This document shows positions 21,960 to 32,027 of a stretch of DNA of 64,000 nucleotides, piece by piece (within the stretch, counting starts at the first letter, position 1; each line of letters starts with the position of its first letter). The stretch comes from Proteus sp. FME41 (GTDB lineage Bacteria > Pseudomonadota > Gammaproteobacteria > Enterobacterales > Enterobacteriaceae): contig NZ_JABUYL010000001.1 of assembly GCF_014897315.1 (NCBI RefSeq), forward strand, positions 1 to 64,000, in the 5' to 3' direction. The notes beneath the pieces are model-generated. The model worked only from the letters and a program-made list of their open reading frames with translations. It was not told the origin of the DNA and made no database searches. Position numbers and translations under genes: made by a program.

Positions 21960-23162
21960 ATGAAAAAAAATATTCCATCTGTTCTGGGTAAGGTTACCGC
22001 GGGAATGGGTTTACTGCTAATTATTTCTAGTCCTTCATTTGCGGTAAATAATCCTGTACCTCCTCAAATAGAGGCTAAATCTTATGTGCTAATGGATTAC
22101 AACAGCGGAAAAATTCTGGCATCAGAAAAACCTGATGAGCGTTTAGATCCCGCCAGTCTGACAAAAATTATGAGTAGCTATGTCGTTGGACAGGCTATTA
22201 AAGAAGGGCGCATGTCACCAGACGATATGGTGATTGTTGGACGTAATGCATGGGCAACAGGTAATCCGGTATTGAAAGGATCATCATTGATGTTCTTAAA
22301 ACCGGGTGATCAAGTGAAAGTGATTGATTTAAATCGTGGTATGGTTATTCAATCGGGCAATGATGCCAGTATTGCATTAGCTGAGCATGTCGCGGGCAGT
22401 CAAGAAACCTTTGTTGATTTAATGAACTCTTATGCCAATAATCTTGGTTTAAAAAACACACACTTTAAAACAGTACATGGATTAGATTCTGACGGGCAAT
22501 ATACAACAGCGCAAGATATGGCTTTGCTAACTACAGCGATGATCCGTGATGTTCCAGCCGAATACGAAATTCATAAAGAAAAAGAATTTACATTCAACAA
22601 TATTCGTCAGCCAAATCGCAATCGGCTATTGTGGAATAAAAATATGAATGTCGATGGTGTAAAGACGGGTCACACTAATGGCGCAGGCTATAACCTCGTT
22701 TCTTCGGCTACTGAAGGCGATATGCGTTTAATTGCCGTTGTTTTAGGAACACCATCAGATAAAGTTCGTTTTGCTGAAAGTGAAAAATTATTGGGGTGGG
22801 GGTTCCGCTTTTTTGAAACAGTGACACCAGTAAAAGAGAATGCGCCACTCACAACGCAAAAAGTATGGTACGGTGATAAAGGCGAAGTGGCTTTAGGTGT
22901 TGCGAATGATGCCTCAATCACTATTCCTAAAGGTGAACTGAAAAATTTGAAAGCATCATTTACTTTAACTAATCCTGTATTAGAAGCACCATTAGCTAAA
23001 AATCAGGTGGTGGGTACCGTTAACTTTTTATTAAATGATGAAGTGATTGAACAGCGTCCATTAGTGGTAAAAGAAGCGGTTGAAGAAGGTGGATTCTTTA
23101 GTCGTATCTGGGACTTTGTGGCTAAAACAGTATCAGGCTGGTTTAACGCTATTTTTGGTTAA
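21960..23162 (+). CDS. dacC: D-alanyl-D-alanine carboxypeptidase, PBP5/6 family
   Basis: A 400-residue periplasmic enzyme that trims the terminal D-alanine of peptidoglycan pentapeptides. A signal peptide covers residues 1 to about 28, cut after PSFA. The serine peptidase triad is complete: SLTK at 66-69, SGN at 132-134, KTG at 235-237. The C-terminal beta domain and the amphipathic anchor [21 protein letters not shown] attach it to the membrane. Length and tail resemble E. coli DacC most; the position near the his operon recalls dacD, so the symbol is the uncertain part. It also binds beta-lactams as a class. Confidence 0.88.
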   Translation: MKKNIPSVLGKVTAGMGLLLIISSPSFAVNNPVPPQIEAKSYVLMDYNSGKILASEKPDERLDPASLTKIMSSYVVGQAIKEGRMSPDDMVIVGRNAWATGNPVLKGSSLMFLKPGDQVKVIDLNRGMVIQSGNDASIALAEHVAGSQETFVDLMNSYANNLGLKNTHFKTVHGLDSDGQYTTAQDMALLTTAMIRDVPAEYEIHKEKEFTFNNIRQPNRNRLLWNKNMNVDGVKTGHTNGAGYNLVSSATEGDMRLIAVVLGTPSDKVRFAESEKLLGWGFRFFETVTPVKENAPLTTQKVWYGDKGEVALGVANDASITIPKGELKNLKASFTLTNPVLEAPLAKNQVVGTVNFLLNDEVIEQRPLVVKEAVEEGGFFSRIWDFVAKTVSGWFNAIFG

Positions 23163-23240
23163 AATTATCAATAATGGTTTTATCAACGCGTTACTGAGTT
23201 TTTCACCCATAAAGAAAGACTAACTATCGTTTTTGTATAA

Positions 23241-23277
23241 AAAATCCGTAATTAGAATGACGATTACGGATTTTTTT
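23241..23277. terminator. Bidirectional terminator between dacC and fhs
   Basis: Perfect 12-bp stem AAAATCCGTAAT / ATTACGGATTTT, 10-base loop, T run on the plus strand and A-rich flank on the other. Confidence 0.88.
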
Positions 23278-23313
23278 ATATTTACTGAAATAAAGAGTTA
23301 TAGACTTTAGAAT

Positions 23314-24984
23314 TTAAATAAGCCCATCAATCTTGCCTCGATTATTAATATCAACCGTAATGGCTGCTGGCGTTTTCGGTAATCCTGGCATAGTGGTAAT
23401 AGTGCCTGTTAACGCAACAACAAAGCCAGCACCCGCAGATACGTATACTTCACGTACATTTATCGTAAAATCAGTAGGGCGCCCTAATAAAGTTGGATTA
23501 TCTGAGAGTGAATATTGTGTTTTTGCCATACATACAGGAAAATGGCCAAACCCCATATTTTCTATTTTTTCCAACATATTGCGTGCATCTTGGCTATAAG
23601 TCACACCATTTGCTCCATAAATATCTTTTGCAACAATGTCGATTTTTTCACTAAGTGAGGCATTATCAGGGTAAATTAATTGAAATTGGCTTGGTTCATG
23701 TTTAAGTGTATCAATAACTTGATTGGCTAACTCAATCCCCCCTTTGCCTCCTTTTTCCCAGACGTGGGTCATCGCGAAGCGACAATCCTTTTCTTGGCAA
23801 AATTTGGCAATAAATTGATGTTCTGCAACACTGTCAGTAACATAGGCATTAAGTGAAACAATAACGGGTAAGCCATATTTTTTAAGGTTTTCAATATGTT
23901 TTTCGAGATTTACAATGCCTTTTTCCAGCGCAATTAAATCTTCATTATTCCATTCGTTTTTACCTAACCCACCGTTATATTTTAATGCTTTTGTGGTGAC
24001 AACAATGACGGCACAATCAGGGCGTAACCCACTGATACGACATTTAATATCAAAGAATTTTTCAGCCCCTAAATCAGCACCAAAACCGGCTTCTGTTACT
24101 GTAATATCGGCAAGTTGAAGTGCTAATTTTGTTGCTCTAACGCTATTACATCCATGAGCAATATTCGCAAAAGGACCACCATGAATAATGGCGGGTGTAT
24201 TCTCAAGAGTTTGTACTAAATTAGGGTTAATAGCCTCTTTTAGTAAGCTTGCCATTGCACCTACTGCTTGCAGATCATCGGCTGTGATGGGGTTTCCATT
24301 ATAAGAATAAGCGACAATAATACGAGCAAGCCTTTGTTTTAAATCGTCAATATCTTCAGCTAAACAAAGGATAGACATAATTTCAGAGGCGACAGTAATT
24401 ACAAAGTTATCTTCTCTTGTAATACCGTCTTTTTCGCCACCTAATCCCACAACAATATGACGTAGAGCGCGATCGTTCATATCCATACAGCGTTTAAACA
24501 CAATTTTCTTAGGATCGATATTTAAAGGATTACCTTGATAAATGGAATTATCAAGCATGGCGGCCAGTAAGTTGTTTGCTGATGTAATCGCATGAAAATC
24601 GCCCGTAAAATGAAGGTTAAGATCTTCCATTGGAGCAACTTGTGAATAACCACCGCCAGTGGCGCCGCCTTTAATACCAAAACAAGGGCCTAAAGAAGGC
24701 TCTCGTAAGGCAATAATGGCATTTTTTCCAATATGATTAAGTGCTTGACCTAGACCAACAGTAACCGTTGTTTTACCTTCACCTGCTGGTGTGGGATTAA
24801 TCGCCGTAACTAAAACTAATTTTCCCTGTTTTCTTGCTGTGATTTTCGACCAAATACTGTGACTAAATTTAGCTTTGTATTTGCCATAAAACTCGATATC
24901 GTCTTGATCAATATTTAAATTTTCTGCAATATCCTGAATAGGTAAGAGGTGTGCTTCTTGGGAGATTTGAATGTCTGATTTCAT
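23314..24984 (-). CDS. fhs: Formate--tetrahydrofolate ligase
   Basis: A 556-residue enzyme that makes 10-formyl-tetrahydrofolate from formate, ATP and tetrahydrofolate. The P-loop-like segment [18 protein letters not shown] and the folate-binding [24 protein letters not shown] are diagnostic, with [14 protein letters not shown] and [11 protein letters not shown] further along. E. coli K-12 lacks this gene; its presence fits fermentative bacteria that recycle formate into one-carbon units. It stands 340 bases from sdaA on the same strand but a terminator separates them, so it probably has its own promoter in 24985-25262. Confidence 0.96.
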   Translation of the reverse strand: MKSDIQISQEAHLLPIQDIAENLNIDQDDIEFYGKYKAKFSHSIWSKITARKQGKLVLVTAINPTPAGEGKTTVTVGLGQALNHIGKNAIIALREPSLGPCFGIKGGATGGGYSQVAPMEDLNLHFTGDFHAITSANNLLAAMLDNSIYQGNPLNIDPKKIVFKRCMDMNDRALRHIVVGLGGEKDGITREDNFVITVASEIMSILCLAEDIDDLKQRLARIIVAYSYNGNPITADDLQAVGAMASLLKEAINPNLVQTLENTPAIIHGGPFANIAHGCNSVRATKLALQLADITVTEAGFGADLGAEKFFDIKCRISGLRPDCAVIVVTTKALKYNGGLGKNEWNNEDLIALEKGIVNLEKHIENLKKYGLPVIVSLNAYVTDSVAEHQFIAKFCQEKDCRFAMTHVWEKGGKGGIELANQVIDTLKHEPSQFQLIYPDNASLSEKIDIVAKDIYGANGVTYSQDARNMLEKIENMGFGHFPVCMAKTQYSLSDNPTLLGRPTDFTINVREVYVSAGAGFVVALTGTITTMPGLPKTPAAITVDINNRGKIDGLI

Positions 24985-25262
24985 TTTAGTTCTCTTTTAT
25001 CCCGTTTTATGATGTCTCTAGTTATCTTTACTTATCAACTGTAGCTAATAATCTAAATATGGCAATAGATTGATTAATTTGTGATTATTCAGCTGTAGAC
25101 AACGTACGCATTGCAATATCACTTAATTTATTTTTCTCAAGACATATTACCCTTGATCGCACTCCCTTTTTATCAGGCTCTTATTTTAACGAAGAATAGT
25201 ACTTTAATCTCAGACAAAAGGTAGTATTAAAAGAGAGAGCAAATATCATTTATTTTTCTTAC
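24985..25262. other. Intergenic region upstream of fhs
   Basis: AT-rich DNA without a plausible gene. It should hold the fhs promoter, but I see no match strong enough to mark. The fhs ATG is preceded by AGAGAAC-like purines. Confidence 0.4.
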
Positions 25263-25290
25263 AAAAAAAGGCACTAATATCAGCGCCTTA
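25263..25290 (-). terminator. Terminator after sdaA
   Basis: Minus-strand stem AAGGCGCT / AGTGCCTT with a short loop and a run of seven T, about 35 bases past the sdaA stop. Confidence 0.75.
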
Positions 25291-25325
25291 TCGATAATAA
25301 TTATCTTTATTTGATCCTCTTAAGC

Positions 25326-26690
25326 TTAGTCACAGGACACTTTTATAGCTAATCCGCCTTGGGAGGTTTCACGATACTTAGAATTAATGTCTTTGCCTGT
25401 TTCGTACATGGTTTCGATCACTTTATCCAAACAAATACGAGGGTCACTAACTCGGCGTAAAGCCATGCGAGATGAGTTTACAGCCTGCACTGCAGCAATA
25501 GCATTACGTTCAATACAAGGGACTTGTACTTGTCCTGCGACAGGATCACAGGTTAATCCTAAGTTATGTTCCATTGCTATTTCAGCCGCGATACAGACTT
25601 GCTCTGGACTACCCCCTAGAAGTTCTGTTAATGCCCCAGCGGCCATTGAGCAAGCAACACCTACTTCACCTTGGCAACCGACTTCAGCACCTGAGATAGA
25701 TGCATTCATTTTATAAAGTGAACCAATGACACCCGCGACTAAGAAAAAGCGACTGTAAGAGTTTTCATTTACAGGGCGAATGAATTTATCATAGTAAGAA
25801 AGTACCGCAGGAATGATGCCACATGCTCCATTTGTTGGTGCTGTCACAACACGCCCACCTGCTGCATTCTCTTCATTAACGGCAAGCGCAAACATGTTGA
25901 TCCAGTCAACAACAGTCATAGGATCTGTCGTCGTTTTATCTTCAGTTACCAACATACGACGTAAGGCAGAGGCACGACGTGGTACACGCAGTGGTCCTGG
26001 TAATAAGCCTTCGGTATTGACACCCCGTTCAATACCCGACTTCATGACATCCCAAACAGCAGCAAAATGGGCGGATATCGCTTCTTTATTTCGTAATGCT
26101 AATTCATTTTGCATCACTAATGCTGATAACGAGAGGCCTGTTTCTTTACAATGGCGGCGTAAATCAGCTGCATATTGGTAAGGATAAGGAACTTGAACCG
26201 CATTTTCTTCGGGTTGACCAAAATGCTCTTCATCAACAATAAAACCACCACCAATAGAATAATAGGTTTTTTTCAACAGAACTTGTTCACCATTATAAGC
26301 GGTGATAGTCATGCCATTTTCATGGAGGGGTAAATTGCTTTTATGGAAATTCATACCACCATCAACGGGAAAATCGACTTCTTTAATGCCATTTGCCAGC
26401 ATCAAGCGACCTGTGGCTTCCACTTGCTTAATAAATGGAGTGATAGAATCTATATCGACGGTATCTGGTAAATTTCCTGCTAATCCCATAATAATTGCAA
26501 TATCGGTTGCATGGCCTTTACCTGTTAAAGATAAAGAGCCGTAAACATCAACGATAACGCGGGAAACTGAAGAGAGAAGATTTTTGTCAGCAAGGATATC
26601 GACAAATTCTTTACCTGCTTTCATTGGGCCTACAGTGTGTGAGCTTGAAGGACCGATACCAATTTTAAAAATATCAAAGACGCTAACCAT
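25326..26690 (-). CDS. sdaA: L-serine ammonia-lyase, iron-sulfur dependent
   Basis: A 454-residue fused enzyme, same length as E. coli SdaA, that deaminates L-serine to pyruvate and ammonia. The N-terminal beta domain starts VFDIFKIGIGPSSSHTVGPMKAG. The C-terminal domain carries the catalytic block APTNGACGIIPAVLSYY and the [4Fe-4S] cysteines in GCQGEVGVACSMAAGAL, GLTCDPVAG and VQVPCIERNA. It lies 125 bases downstream of sdaC on the same strand, so uptake and deamination are likely co-expressed. An intercistronic hairpin may lower its expression relative to sdaC. Confidence 0.96.
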   Translation of the reverse strand: MVSVFDIFKIGIGPSSSHTVGPMKAGKEFVDILADKNLLSSVSRVIVDVYGSLSLTGKGHATDIAIIMGLAGNLPDTVDIDSITPFIKQVEATGRLMLANGIKEVDFPVDGGMNFHKSNLPLHENGMTITAYNGEQVLLKKTYYSIGGGFIVDEEHFGQPEENAVQVPYPYQYAADLRRHCKETGLSLSALVMQNELALRNKEAISAHFAAVWDVMKSGIERGVNTEGLLPGPLRVPRRASALRRMLVTEDKTTTDPMTVVDWINMFALAVNEENAAGGRVVTAPTNGACGIIPAVLSYYDKFIRPVNENSYSRFFLVAGVIGSLYKMNASISGAEVGCQGEVGVACSMAAGALTELLGGSPEQVCIAAEIAMEHNLGLTCDPVAGQVQVPCIERNAIAAVQAVNSSRMALRRVSDPRICLDKVIETMYETGKDINSKYRETSQGGLAIKVSCD

Positions 26691-26772
26691 AATATTCGCC
26701 TCCCTAATTAATTTAAAGGCGTAACTGTGTGATTATTAGAGTGATAAGTGTCAGTTTTGAAGTCTAACGCTG

Positions 26773-26806
26773 TGATGGCGACTCCTTGTTAAGAAAGCCG
26801 CCATCA
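26773..26806 (-). terminator. Intercistronic hairpin between sdaC and sdaA
   Basis: Inverted repeat TGATGGCG / CGCCATCA with an 18-base loop, 10 bases past the sdaC stop. It has no T run, so it is more likely an RNA-stability or partial attenuation element than a full terminator. Confidence 0.45.
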
Positions 26807-26815
26807 GACGCCTTA

Positions 26816-28132
26816 TTAGCCCACTAACGAGTTAATTAAGCTATAGAAAACTGCTGAGATTGCGATAAGACCCATGATTACAACGAATACGTTGCTGATA
26901 TGGCCTTCATATTTCTTCATCGCGGGTACTTTACGGATTGCATACATTGGCATCAGGAACAGTAACATTGCGATAACTGGGCCACCTAATGTTTCAATCA
27001 TACCTAAGATACTTGGGTTTAACGTTGCAACGATCCACGTTGTCACCAGCATAAACAGGGCAGTGATTTTGTTTAAACGATCTTTCTCGATTGTTTTCCC
27101 TTTTTCACGCAGTGATTTGATGATTAAACCGTTGAAACCTTCACGAGCACCTAAGTAGTGACCTAAGAATGATTTTGTAATCGCAACAAAAGCAATGAAA
27201 GGTGCAATATAAGCGATAACAGGGGCTTCAAAATGGTTAGCAAGGTAAGACAGAATACTGATGTTTTGCGCTTTTGCTTCTGCTAAATTTTCTGGAGTTA
27301 AGCTAAATACACAGCTAAACACGAAGAACATAACAGTGATAACCATCATAATGTGCGCATAAGCTAAAATGCGTGAACATTTTTTTTCTGCGTTTTCACC
27401 GTATTCTTCACGTTTTGCAACTGCGAACGCAGAGATGATTGGTGAGTGGTTGAAAGAGAACACCATTACTGGAATTGCTAACCACAGAGTGACTAATAGG
27501 CCTTGGCCCATACCTGAGGTTGTTGCATGATCAAAAGAAAGTGTATCAAGGACTGCACTGTTCCACTCTGGAATAAGATACAGAGCCAACACCATCAAGA
27601 CTGCAACAAACGGGAACACCAGTACGCTCATTGCTTTAACGATAGCTTGTTCACCAAAGCGAATAATCGACATGATACCGATAATCAGTACCAATGATAA
27701 AATTGCACGAGGTGGTGCTGCCATGTGCATTTGGTTCACAATAAAGCTTTCTACAGTATTAGTAATAGCAACACTATAAACCAACAAAATAGGATAAATT
27801 GCAAAGAAATAGAGCAGAGTGATCAGTTTACCGGCTGTTTTACCAAAGTGTTCTTCAACAACTTCTGTAATATCTTCACCTGGGTTTTTACCTGATAACA
27901 CAAAGCGACACATACCACGGTGTGCAAAGAAGGTCATTGGAAACGCAAGAATTAACATGATAAACAGGGGAATCAAACCACCAATCCCTGCATTGATAGG
28001 TAAAAATAAAACGCCAGCACCAATCGCTGTGCCGTATAAACCTAACATCCATACTGTGTCTGACTTACGCCATGCTTTGTAATCACCTTGGGTGTTACCT
28101 GATGCGATAGAACCAGCTTTGGTTGTATCCAT
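26816..28132 (-). CDS. sdaC: Serine transporter (HAAAP family)
   Basis: An inner-membrane proton/serine symporter with about eleven hydrophobic segments. I start it at the ATG of 28132 ([11 protein letters not shown], 438 residues) because GGAGAG lies 5 bases upstream and related proteins begin there; an in-frame upstream extension of 28 residues has no such support. Family blocks are [55 protein letters not shown] and [16 protein letters not shown]. It pairs with sdaA for serine catabolism. In E. coli the homologue pairs with sdaB instead. Confidence 0.94.
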   Translation of the reverse strand: MDTTKAGSIASGNTQGDYKAWRKSDTVWMLGLYGTAIGAGVLFLPINAGIGGLIPLFIMLILAFPMTFFAHRGMCRFVLSGKNPGEDITEVVEEHFGKTAGKLITLLYFFAIYPILLVYSVAITNTVESFIVNQMHMAAPPRAILSLVLIIGIMSIIRFGEQAIVKAMSVLVFPFVAVLMVLALYLIPEWNSAVLDTLSFDHATTSGMGQGLLVTLWLAIPVMVFSFNHSPIISAFAVAKREEYGENAEKKCSRILAYAHIMMVITVMFFVFSCVFSLTPENLAEAKAQNISILSYLANHFEAPVIAYIAPFIAFVAITKSFLGHYLGAREGFNGLIIKSLREKGKTIEKDRLNKITALFMLVTTWIVATLNPSILGMIETLGGPVIAMLLFLMPMYAIRKVPAMKKYEGHISNVFVVIMGLIAISAVFYSLINSLVG

Positions 28133-28999
28133 AATACTCTCCGAAATAATGCGGTAAATAAAATAATGAATAAAAATAAGTGCGTGATTGTATTTCTTCA
28201 TAATAGAAATAATCACAGCATAAATTTAATTATGAATAAATGAGTGCATTGAGTACCTGGTGTTATCTCAATATCTTCAATTACCACAAACTAAAAATCT
28301 TTAAATTTCAAAAGAATTAAGCTCTTCTAAAATTTGAAAAAATATTCGATAAGTTTATATCCAGACTTAAGAGGTGCAGAATATAGTGTTTTTCAGGATA
28401 AACTACCGTGATCACCATCTCAAATGCTAAATATAACTGAAAAACCTAAAAATGTAACATTTTTTATATTTTGTGTTTTTAATGAGGTTTTTAATACATT
28501 TTGAAATACTTTTCCATTTTTAATAGTAATAAAAAAGAAAGTTAAATATTAAAATGTTCACATGTTAATGATTAATTTTTGTTTTTTTTATTTCTTATTA
28601 AATAAATGATTTAAATCAATTAGGTTATTTTTATTCACAATTAAAACATTGTGATAACATTGTATGTTATTGATATATATTAATTAATTATTTTAATAAG
28701 ATTGTGTATAAAAGTAGGGAAATGAATATGAAAATATGAGGATATGATTATTTATTAATGACTTTCTTTTATTCTATGAAATGAATATGGCAATATTTCA
28801 AGCATAAGTAGAATATTGTTTATTATTACGACAATAAATTTGTTAATAACTGAACATGCTGCATTATTATAAGATGAATATAAAATTTTCATTTTGATTA
28901 AAATAACAACACCTATATTTCTTGGACAAATAATATAATAATAGAGAATATTTTTATTTATATATTAATATATAGAATAACGATGTTACTTAAGGTAAA
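28133..28999. other. Long AT-rich gene-free region upstream of sdaC
   Basis: About 0.87 kb with very high A+T and no frame with gene-like composition or ribosome site. It should carry the sdaC promoter and leader. Many T and A tracts suggest curved DNA, suitable for H-NS or Lrp binding, but no defined box is convincing. Confidence 0.4.
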
Positions 29000-29002
29000 T
29001 AT

Positions 29003-29032
29003 AAAAAAGACCACAATAAGTGTGGTCTTTTT
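29003..29032 (-). terminator. Terminator after ybjG
   Basis: 10-bp stem AAAGACCACA / TGTGGTCTTT with a 5-base loop and T run on the minus strand. Confidence 0.85.
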
Positions 29033-29046
29033 CGATATTAGAAAGG

Positions 29047-29670
29047 TTAAGCTTTTGTCCAACCTTTACGAATAAGATAAGCAAAACAGAGTTGATAAAG
29101 CTGTTGTACCCATTTTTGGAGTACATTCCCGCCTTTAGACCAAAAAATCTGAGTTAAGCCACAAGAGAGCAGGGCAACAATAAAAGCACCAACCATATCG
29201 ATGGGCCAATGTACACCAAGATAAATACGTGTCCATGCAATGGCAAGCCCTAACCCTAGCATGATATAGCCAATACGTTTGCTGCTATGCCAAAACAGAT
29301 ACGCCAAGGCAATAGTGAAAACAAACGTACCATGGTTACTTGGAAATGAAGGGGTCGCTTCATGATCAAGAAAATTATAGCCAATATTGGCTGCAAAAGG
29401 ACGCTCGTGTGGGGCAATTGAACCAATTAACCAAGAAATAGAAAGCGCAATACCTAAGCTAACAGCAGCTTTACATACTAATGTTCTTTGCTGATTAAGA
29501 TATTTTTCATTACCCCACAGCCAATAGAACACTAAAGACAAAGGAAAGAGATAAACAAGGTACTTAGCAATAATTATCGCCATACCGATTTCGAAAGGAG
29601 ATGCCGCAGGCGTTGCATTCATCATTGAAAATACGGCTAAATTAAGTTGTTCCAGCAAAGTAGGCTCCAT
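29047..29670 (-). CDS. ybjG: Undecaprenyl-diphosphatase, PAP2 family
   Basis: A 207-residue inner-membrane phosphatase that recycles undecaprenyl diphosphate to the monophosphate carrier for peptidoglycan and O-antigen synthesis. The PAP2 triad is visible: the KX6RP-like stretch ending APHERPF, the PSFPSNHGT block, and WTRIYLGVHWPIDMVGA. About five membrane segments. It is close in length and sequence to E. coli YbjG. In E. coli the gene responds to envelope-active cations; nothing in this leader shows that clearly. Confidence 0.9.
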   Translation of the reverse strand: MEPTLLEQLNLAVFSMMNATPAASPFEIGMAIIIAKYLVYLFPLSLVFYWLWGNEKYLNQQRTLVCKAAVSLGIALSISWLIGSIAPHERPFAANIGYNFLDHEATPSFPSNHGTFVFTIALAYLFWHSSKRIGYIMLGLGLAIAWTRIYLGVHWPIDMVGAFIVALLSCGLTQIFWSKGGNVLQKWVQQLYQLCFAYLIRKGWTKA

Positions 29671-29895
29671 ACATGTCGTGCTGATAAGCGATGTTTATGA
29701 TACATAATACGCAAGTTTTTAAGGGTAAATGAGTGAGTAATAGGGGTAAAGTGTTTTTTTCTTATTTAATTGTGCTTTTTTAAAAGATTTGTCAGTTTTA
29801 TCTCAAACTGGACAAAAGTATGCTTAAAAAGAGTATTTCACTTATGGTATTACTCTCACATTGTTTTTTTTCTTATCTTCAACGAGGTATAAAAA

Positions 29896-30315
29896 ATGTG
29901 GTTCCAAAAAAATATCATACTCAACGCAAGGTCGAGAGGATTTCACTTAATTACACAAGTATTGATTCAAGAATTACCTGAACTAAGACAATACAAAATC
30001 GGAATTGCTCATTTTTTTATTCAGCATACATCGGCTTCATTAACGATTAATGAAAATGCAGACTCAACAGTACGAAGCGACTTTGAAAGTTTCTTTAATC
30101 GAAATGTAAAAGAGGGAGAAGATTATTATCTTCATACCTATGAAGGCTGTGATGACATGCCCGCACATATAAAAAGTAGCTTGCTTGGACAAAGTGTCAC
30201 TATTCCTATTAGTCAGGGCGAGCTTAATTTGGGGACTTGGCAAGGAATTTATCTTGGTGAACATCGTAATCATGGTGGGCGTAGACGTATTATTGTGACA
30301 TTGCAAGGCGAGTGA
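29896..30315 (+). CDS. yjbQ: YjbQ family protein (UPF0047)
   Basis: A 139-residue cytoplasmic protein of the YjbQ/UPF0047 family, whose members show weak thiamine-phosphate synthase activity; the true role is unsettled. Conserved blocks are HFFIQHTSASLTINENAD, the metal-binding HIKSSLLG segment and the ending LGTWQGIYLGEHRNHGGRRRIIVTL. The ATG at 29896 follows AACGAGG. In E. coli yjbQ lies elsewhere, so its place beside ybjG and rybB is a local rearrangement. It runs toward the rybB terminator on the other strand. Confidence 0.88.
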   Translation: MWFQKNIILNARSRGFHLITQVLIQELPELRQYKIGIAHFFIQHTSASLTINENADSTVRSDFESFFNRNVKEGEDYYLHTYEGCDDMPAHIKSSLLGQSVTIPISQGELNLGTWQGIYLGEHRNHGGRRRIIVTLQGE

Positions 30316-30333
30316 GGTTGAATTTTAGGCAAT

Positions 30334-30416
30334 AAAAAACCCGACAGTAATTTCACCAAAGGGGTTGAAACTATCGGGCTCCTCAATATTTGGGGACATC
30401 AAAGAAAAGCAGTGGC
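30334..30416 (-). ncRNA. rybB: RybB small regulatory RNA
   Basis: The minus strand from 30416 reads GCCACTGCTTTTCTTTGATG and then TCCCC, the conserved 5' end of RybB, and it ends in a stem with CCCGA-AGT pairing and a T run at 30339-30334. The length of about 83 bases is near the E. coli RNA (about 80). RybB pairs through its first bases with porin mRNAs, with Hfq, and lowers their level during envelope stress. A sigma-E promoter lies exactly upstream. In E. coli rybB is also near grxA. It is separated from grxA by that gene's terminator, so it is an independent unit. Confidence 0.92.
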
Positions 30417-30422
30417 ACTAAT

Positions 30423-30448
30423 TCAGACTCTGAGTTAGAAAGAAAGTT
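30423..30448 (-). promoter_or_regulatory. Sigma-E promoter of rybB
   Basis: Minus-strand AACTT (30448-30444), a 16-base spacer and TCTGA (30427-30423), with the RybB start 7 bases further at 30416. This is the typical sigma-E pattern and spacing. It places the RNA in the envelope stress response. Confidence 0.88.
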
Positions 30449-30526
30449 CGCTGACTAATGAAAAAAAAGAGAATTTTTTTTTGGAAAGAGGAGAATAAAA
30501 AAGAGAATCTGGGGAAAGAAAGAAGG

Positions 30527-30569
30527 AAAGCGCTAAAACATATTGAAAAATAAGTTGTTTTAGCGCTTT
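30527..30569. terminator. Terminator after grxA
   Basis: Perfect 14-bp stem AAAGCGCTAAAACA / TGTTTTAGCGCTTT with a 15-base loop, directly after the grxA stop. Confidence 0.82.
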
Positions 30570-30573
30570 TAAA

Positions 30574-30837
30574 TTAGTTGTAGATGCCTAAATTTTCTTT
30601 AGCATAAGCTTCAAAATCTGTGCAACCACCAATGTGTTTCTCATCAATAAAAATTTGCGGCACAGTTTCAACAGGTTTACCGACAGTTTTTGATAAGTCT
30701 GCTTTCGTAATTCCTTCGGCCTGAATATCGACATAGCGAAAGTCAAAATCATCACGTTTTTCAGCCAGAGTTTCAGCCAGTTGTTTAGCACGTACACAAT
30801 ATGGGCAACCAGGGCGACCAAAAATTACAACAAACAT
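30574..30837 (-). CDS. grxA: Glutaredoxin 1
   Basis: An 87-residue thiol oxidoreductase (85 in E. coli) that reduces ribonucleotide reductase and mixed disulfides using glutathione. The active site CPYC is at residues 11-14 in VIFGRPGCPYCVRAK; GKPVETVPQIF has the cis-proline, and HIGGCTDF binds glutathione. I start at the ATG of 30837, which has AAGGAG 6 bases upstream and matches the family; a frame 12 codons longer exists but is unsupported. A cysteine stands where E. coli has tyrosine in GGYTDF. It is divergent from ybjC. Confidence 0.95.
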   Translation of the reverse strand: MFVVIFGRPGCPYCVRAKQLAETLAEKRDDFDFRYVDIQAEGITKADLSKTVGKPVETVPQIFIDEKHIGGCTDFEAYAKENLGIYN

Positions 30838-31008
30838 ACGACACTCCTTATTGAGGAAATAAAATTCAGGCATAATAGTCTTTATTAATGGGTACTATGC
30901 CCTTTTATTAGGCTAAACAAAAACAGTTATTGCCTTTTAGTGTAATAAATTATACCAATTTGCCGAATAATGAGATAGGACTGCAACGTAGCATTTAGCG
31001 GAGAAAAT

Positions 31009-31311
31009 ATGGAAAAATCGTCTAAACGGGATATGAAATCACTGTCAGATATGCCAACGCCCATCATTATCATTGAGGTCATTGGGATTATTTTGTTAGT
31101 GATTGCTTATTTATATATCAATCAATATATCACTTCCCCGCAATGGCTAGGAACTTATACAGGGCAAGTGACGCTAGTGATACTTGGGGTGATTTGTATG
31201 ATCCCACCTGCCATTCATATTGTATGGCGTGCGATCTATCGTTTAACCTTCTTAGGTATTGATAATAAAGCCACGGATAATAAAAAGAAAAAAGAGAATA
31301 ACGAAGAATAG
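31009..31311 (+). CDS. ybjC: DUF1418 membrane protein YbjC
   Basis: A 100-residue inner-membrane protein with two hydrophobic segments (about 18-38 and 53-78) and a charged lysine/glutamate tail. It fits the DUF1418 family, E. coli YbjC, and its place next to grxA is the same as there. The function is unknown. The ATG at 31009 follows a GGAG-like site. In E. coli ybjC is linked to oxidative-stress genes by position; no soxbox was identified here. Confidence 0.82.
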   Translation: MEKSSKRDMKSLSDMPTPIIIIEVIGIILLVIAYLYINQYITSPQWLGTYTGQVTLVILGVICMIPPAIHIVWRAIYRLTFLGIDNKATDNKKKKENNEE

Positions 31312-31478
31312 TGTACTGTTTTTTCTCAACAATGGATTAAAGACGAAGAAAATCCAATGTATAAATTGGCTTAATTTTCTTAGTTTCTCCATTTATTAGT
31401 GCCTTCAAGATAGAAAAAGTGGCAAAATAGGTTTAATGCCAAAAGGCACTCTTTTTTTAGCGCGTAAAGGTTATTTGA

Positions 31479-31997
31479 ATGAACGCTGTTGTGACTCCCG
31501 ATCTGGATCAGCTAAAATCTTGGCTTGATGAACTACAGATTGCTTATTATGAATGTGACTCTTGTCAGGCGTTACATTTACCACATCTTCAATATATCAG
31601 TGGCATTTTTGATGCCAAAATTGATATTCTTGAAGAGGTACTTGTATTTACCGCTATCGCTGAATTAAAACCTTCAGCAATAGTGCCTTTAATGGCTAAT
31701 CTTAGCCAAATTAATGCCAGCTCTTTATTTATTAAAACATTTTTAGAAATTAGTGATGACAATTTACCTAAATTAGTTTTTTGCCAGTCATTCCCCGTTG
31801 CATCTGGGATCTCACTTAATCAATTCGATCTGTTCTTACAAAAAGCGGAAGAACAATCGGCTGAAGTGGTCAGTGAAATTTTTAATAATGGTTTCTTGTA
31901 TGGTGAAAAACAAGAAAGTGAAAATGATGAAGACGAAGAGGAAGATGATGTTGAAGTAAGTAGCTCATCAACGGACTCCGCTTATACTGTTCATTAA
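31479..31997 (+). CDS. ybjN: YbjN family protein
   Basis: A 172-residue cytoplasmic protein like E. coli YbjN (158 aa), including ECDSCQALHLPHLQ, GIFDAKIDILEE and NASSLFIKTFLE. It is related to type III secretion chaperone folds, and in E. coli its level affects motility and fimbriae; the mechanism is unknown. The C-terminal tail is longer and strongly acidic (ESENDEDEEEDDVEV) than in E. coli. It precedes rlmC by 30 bases and the two are probably co-transcribed. Confidence 0.86.
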   Translation: MNAVVTPDLDQLKSWLDELQIAYYECDSCQALHLPHLQYISGIFDAKIDILEEVLVFTAIAELKPSAIVPLMANLSQINASSLFIKTFLEISDDNLPKLVFCQSFPVASGISLNQFDLFLQKAEEQSAEVVSEIFNNGFLYGEKQESENDEDEEEDDVEVSSSSTDSAYTVH

Positions 31998-32027
31998 TAT
32001 TAATCTCCATAACGGTCATAAAATCTT

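Noticed and set aside
28133-28216. Longer SdaC with 28 extra N-terminal residues
   Set aside because: No ribosome site at the upstream start, while GGAGAG directly precedes the internal ATG that matches the family.
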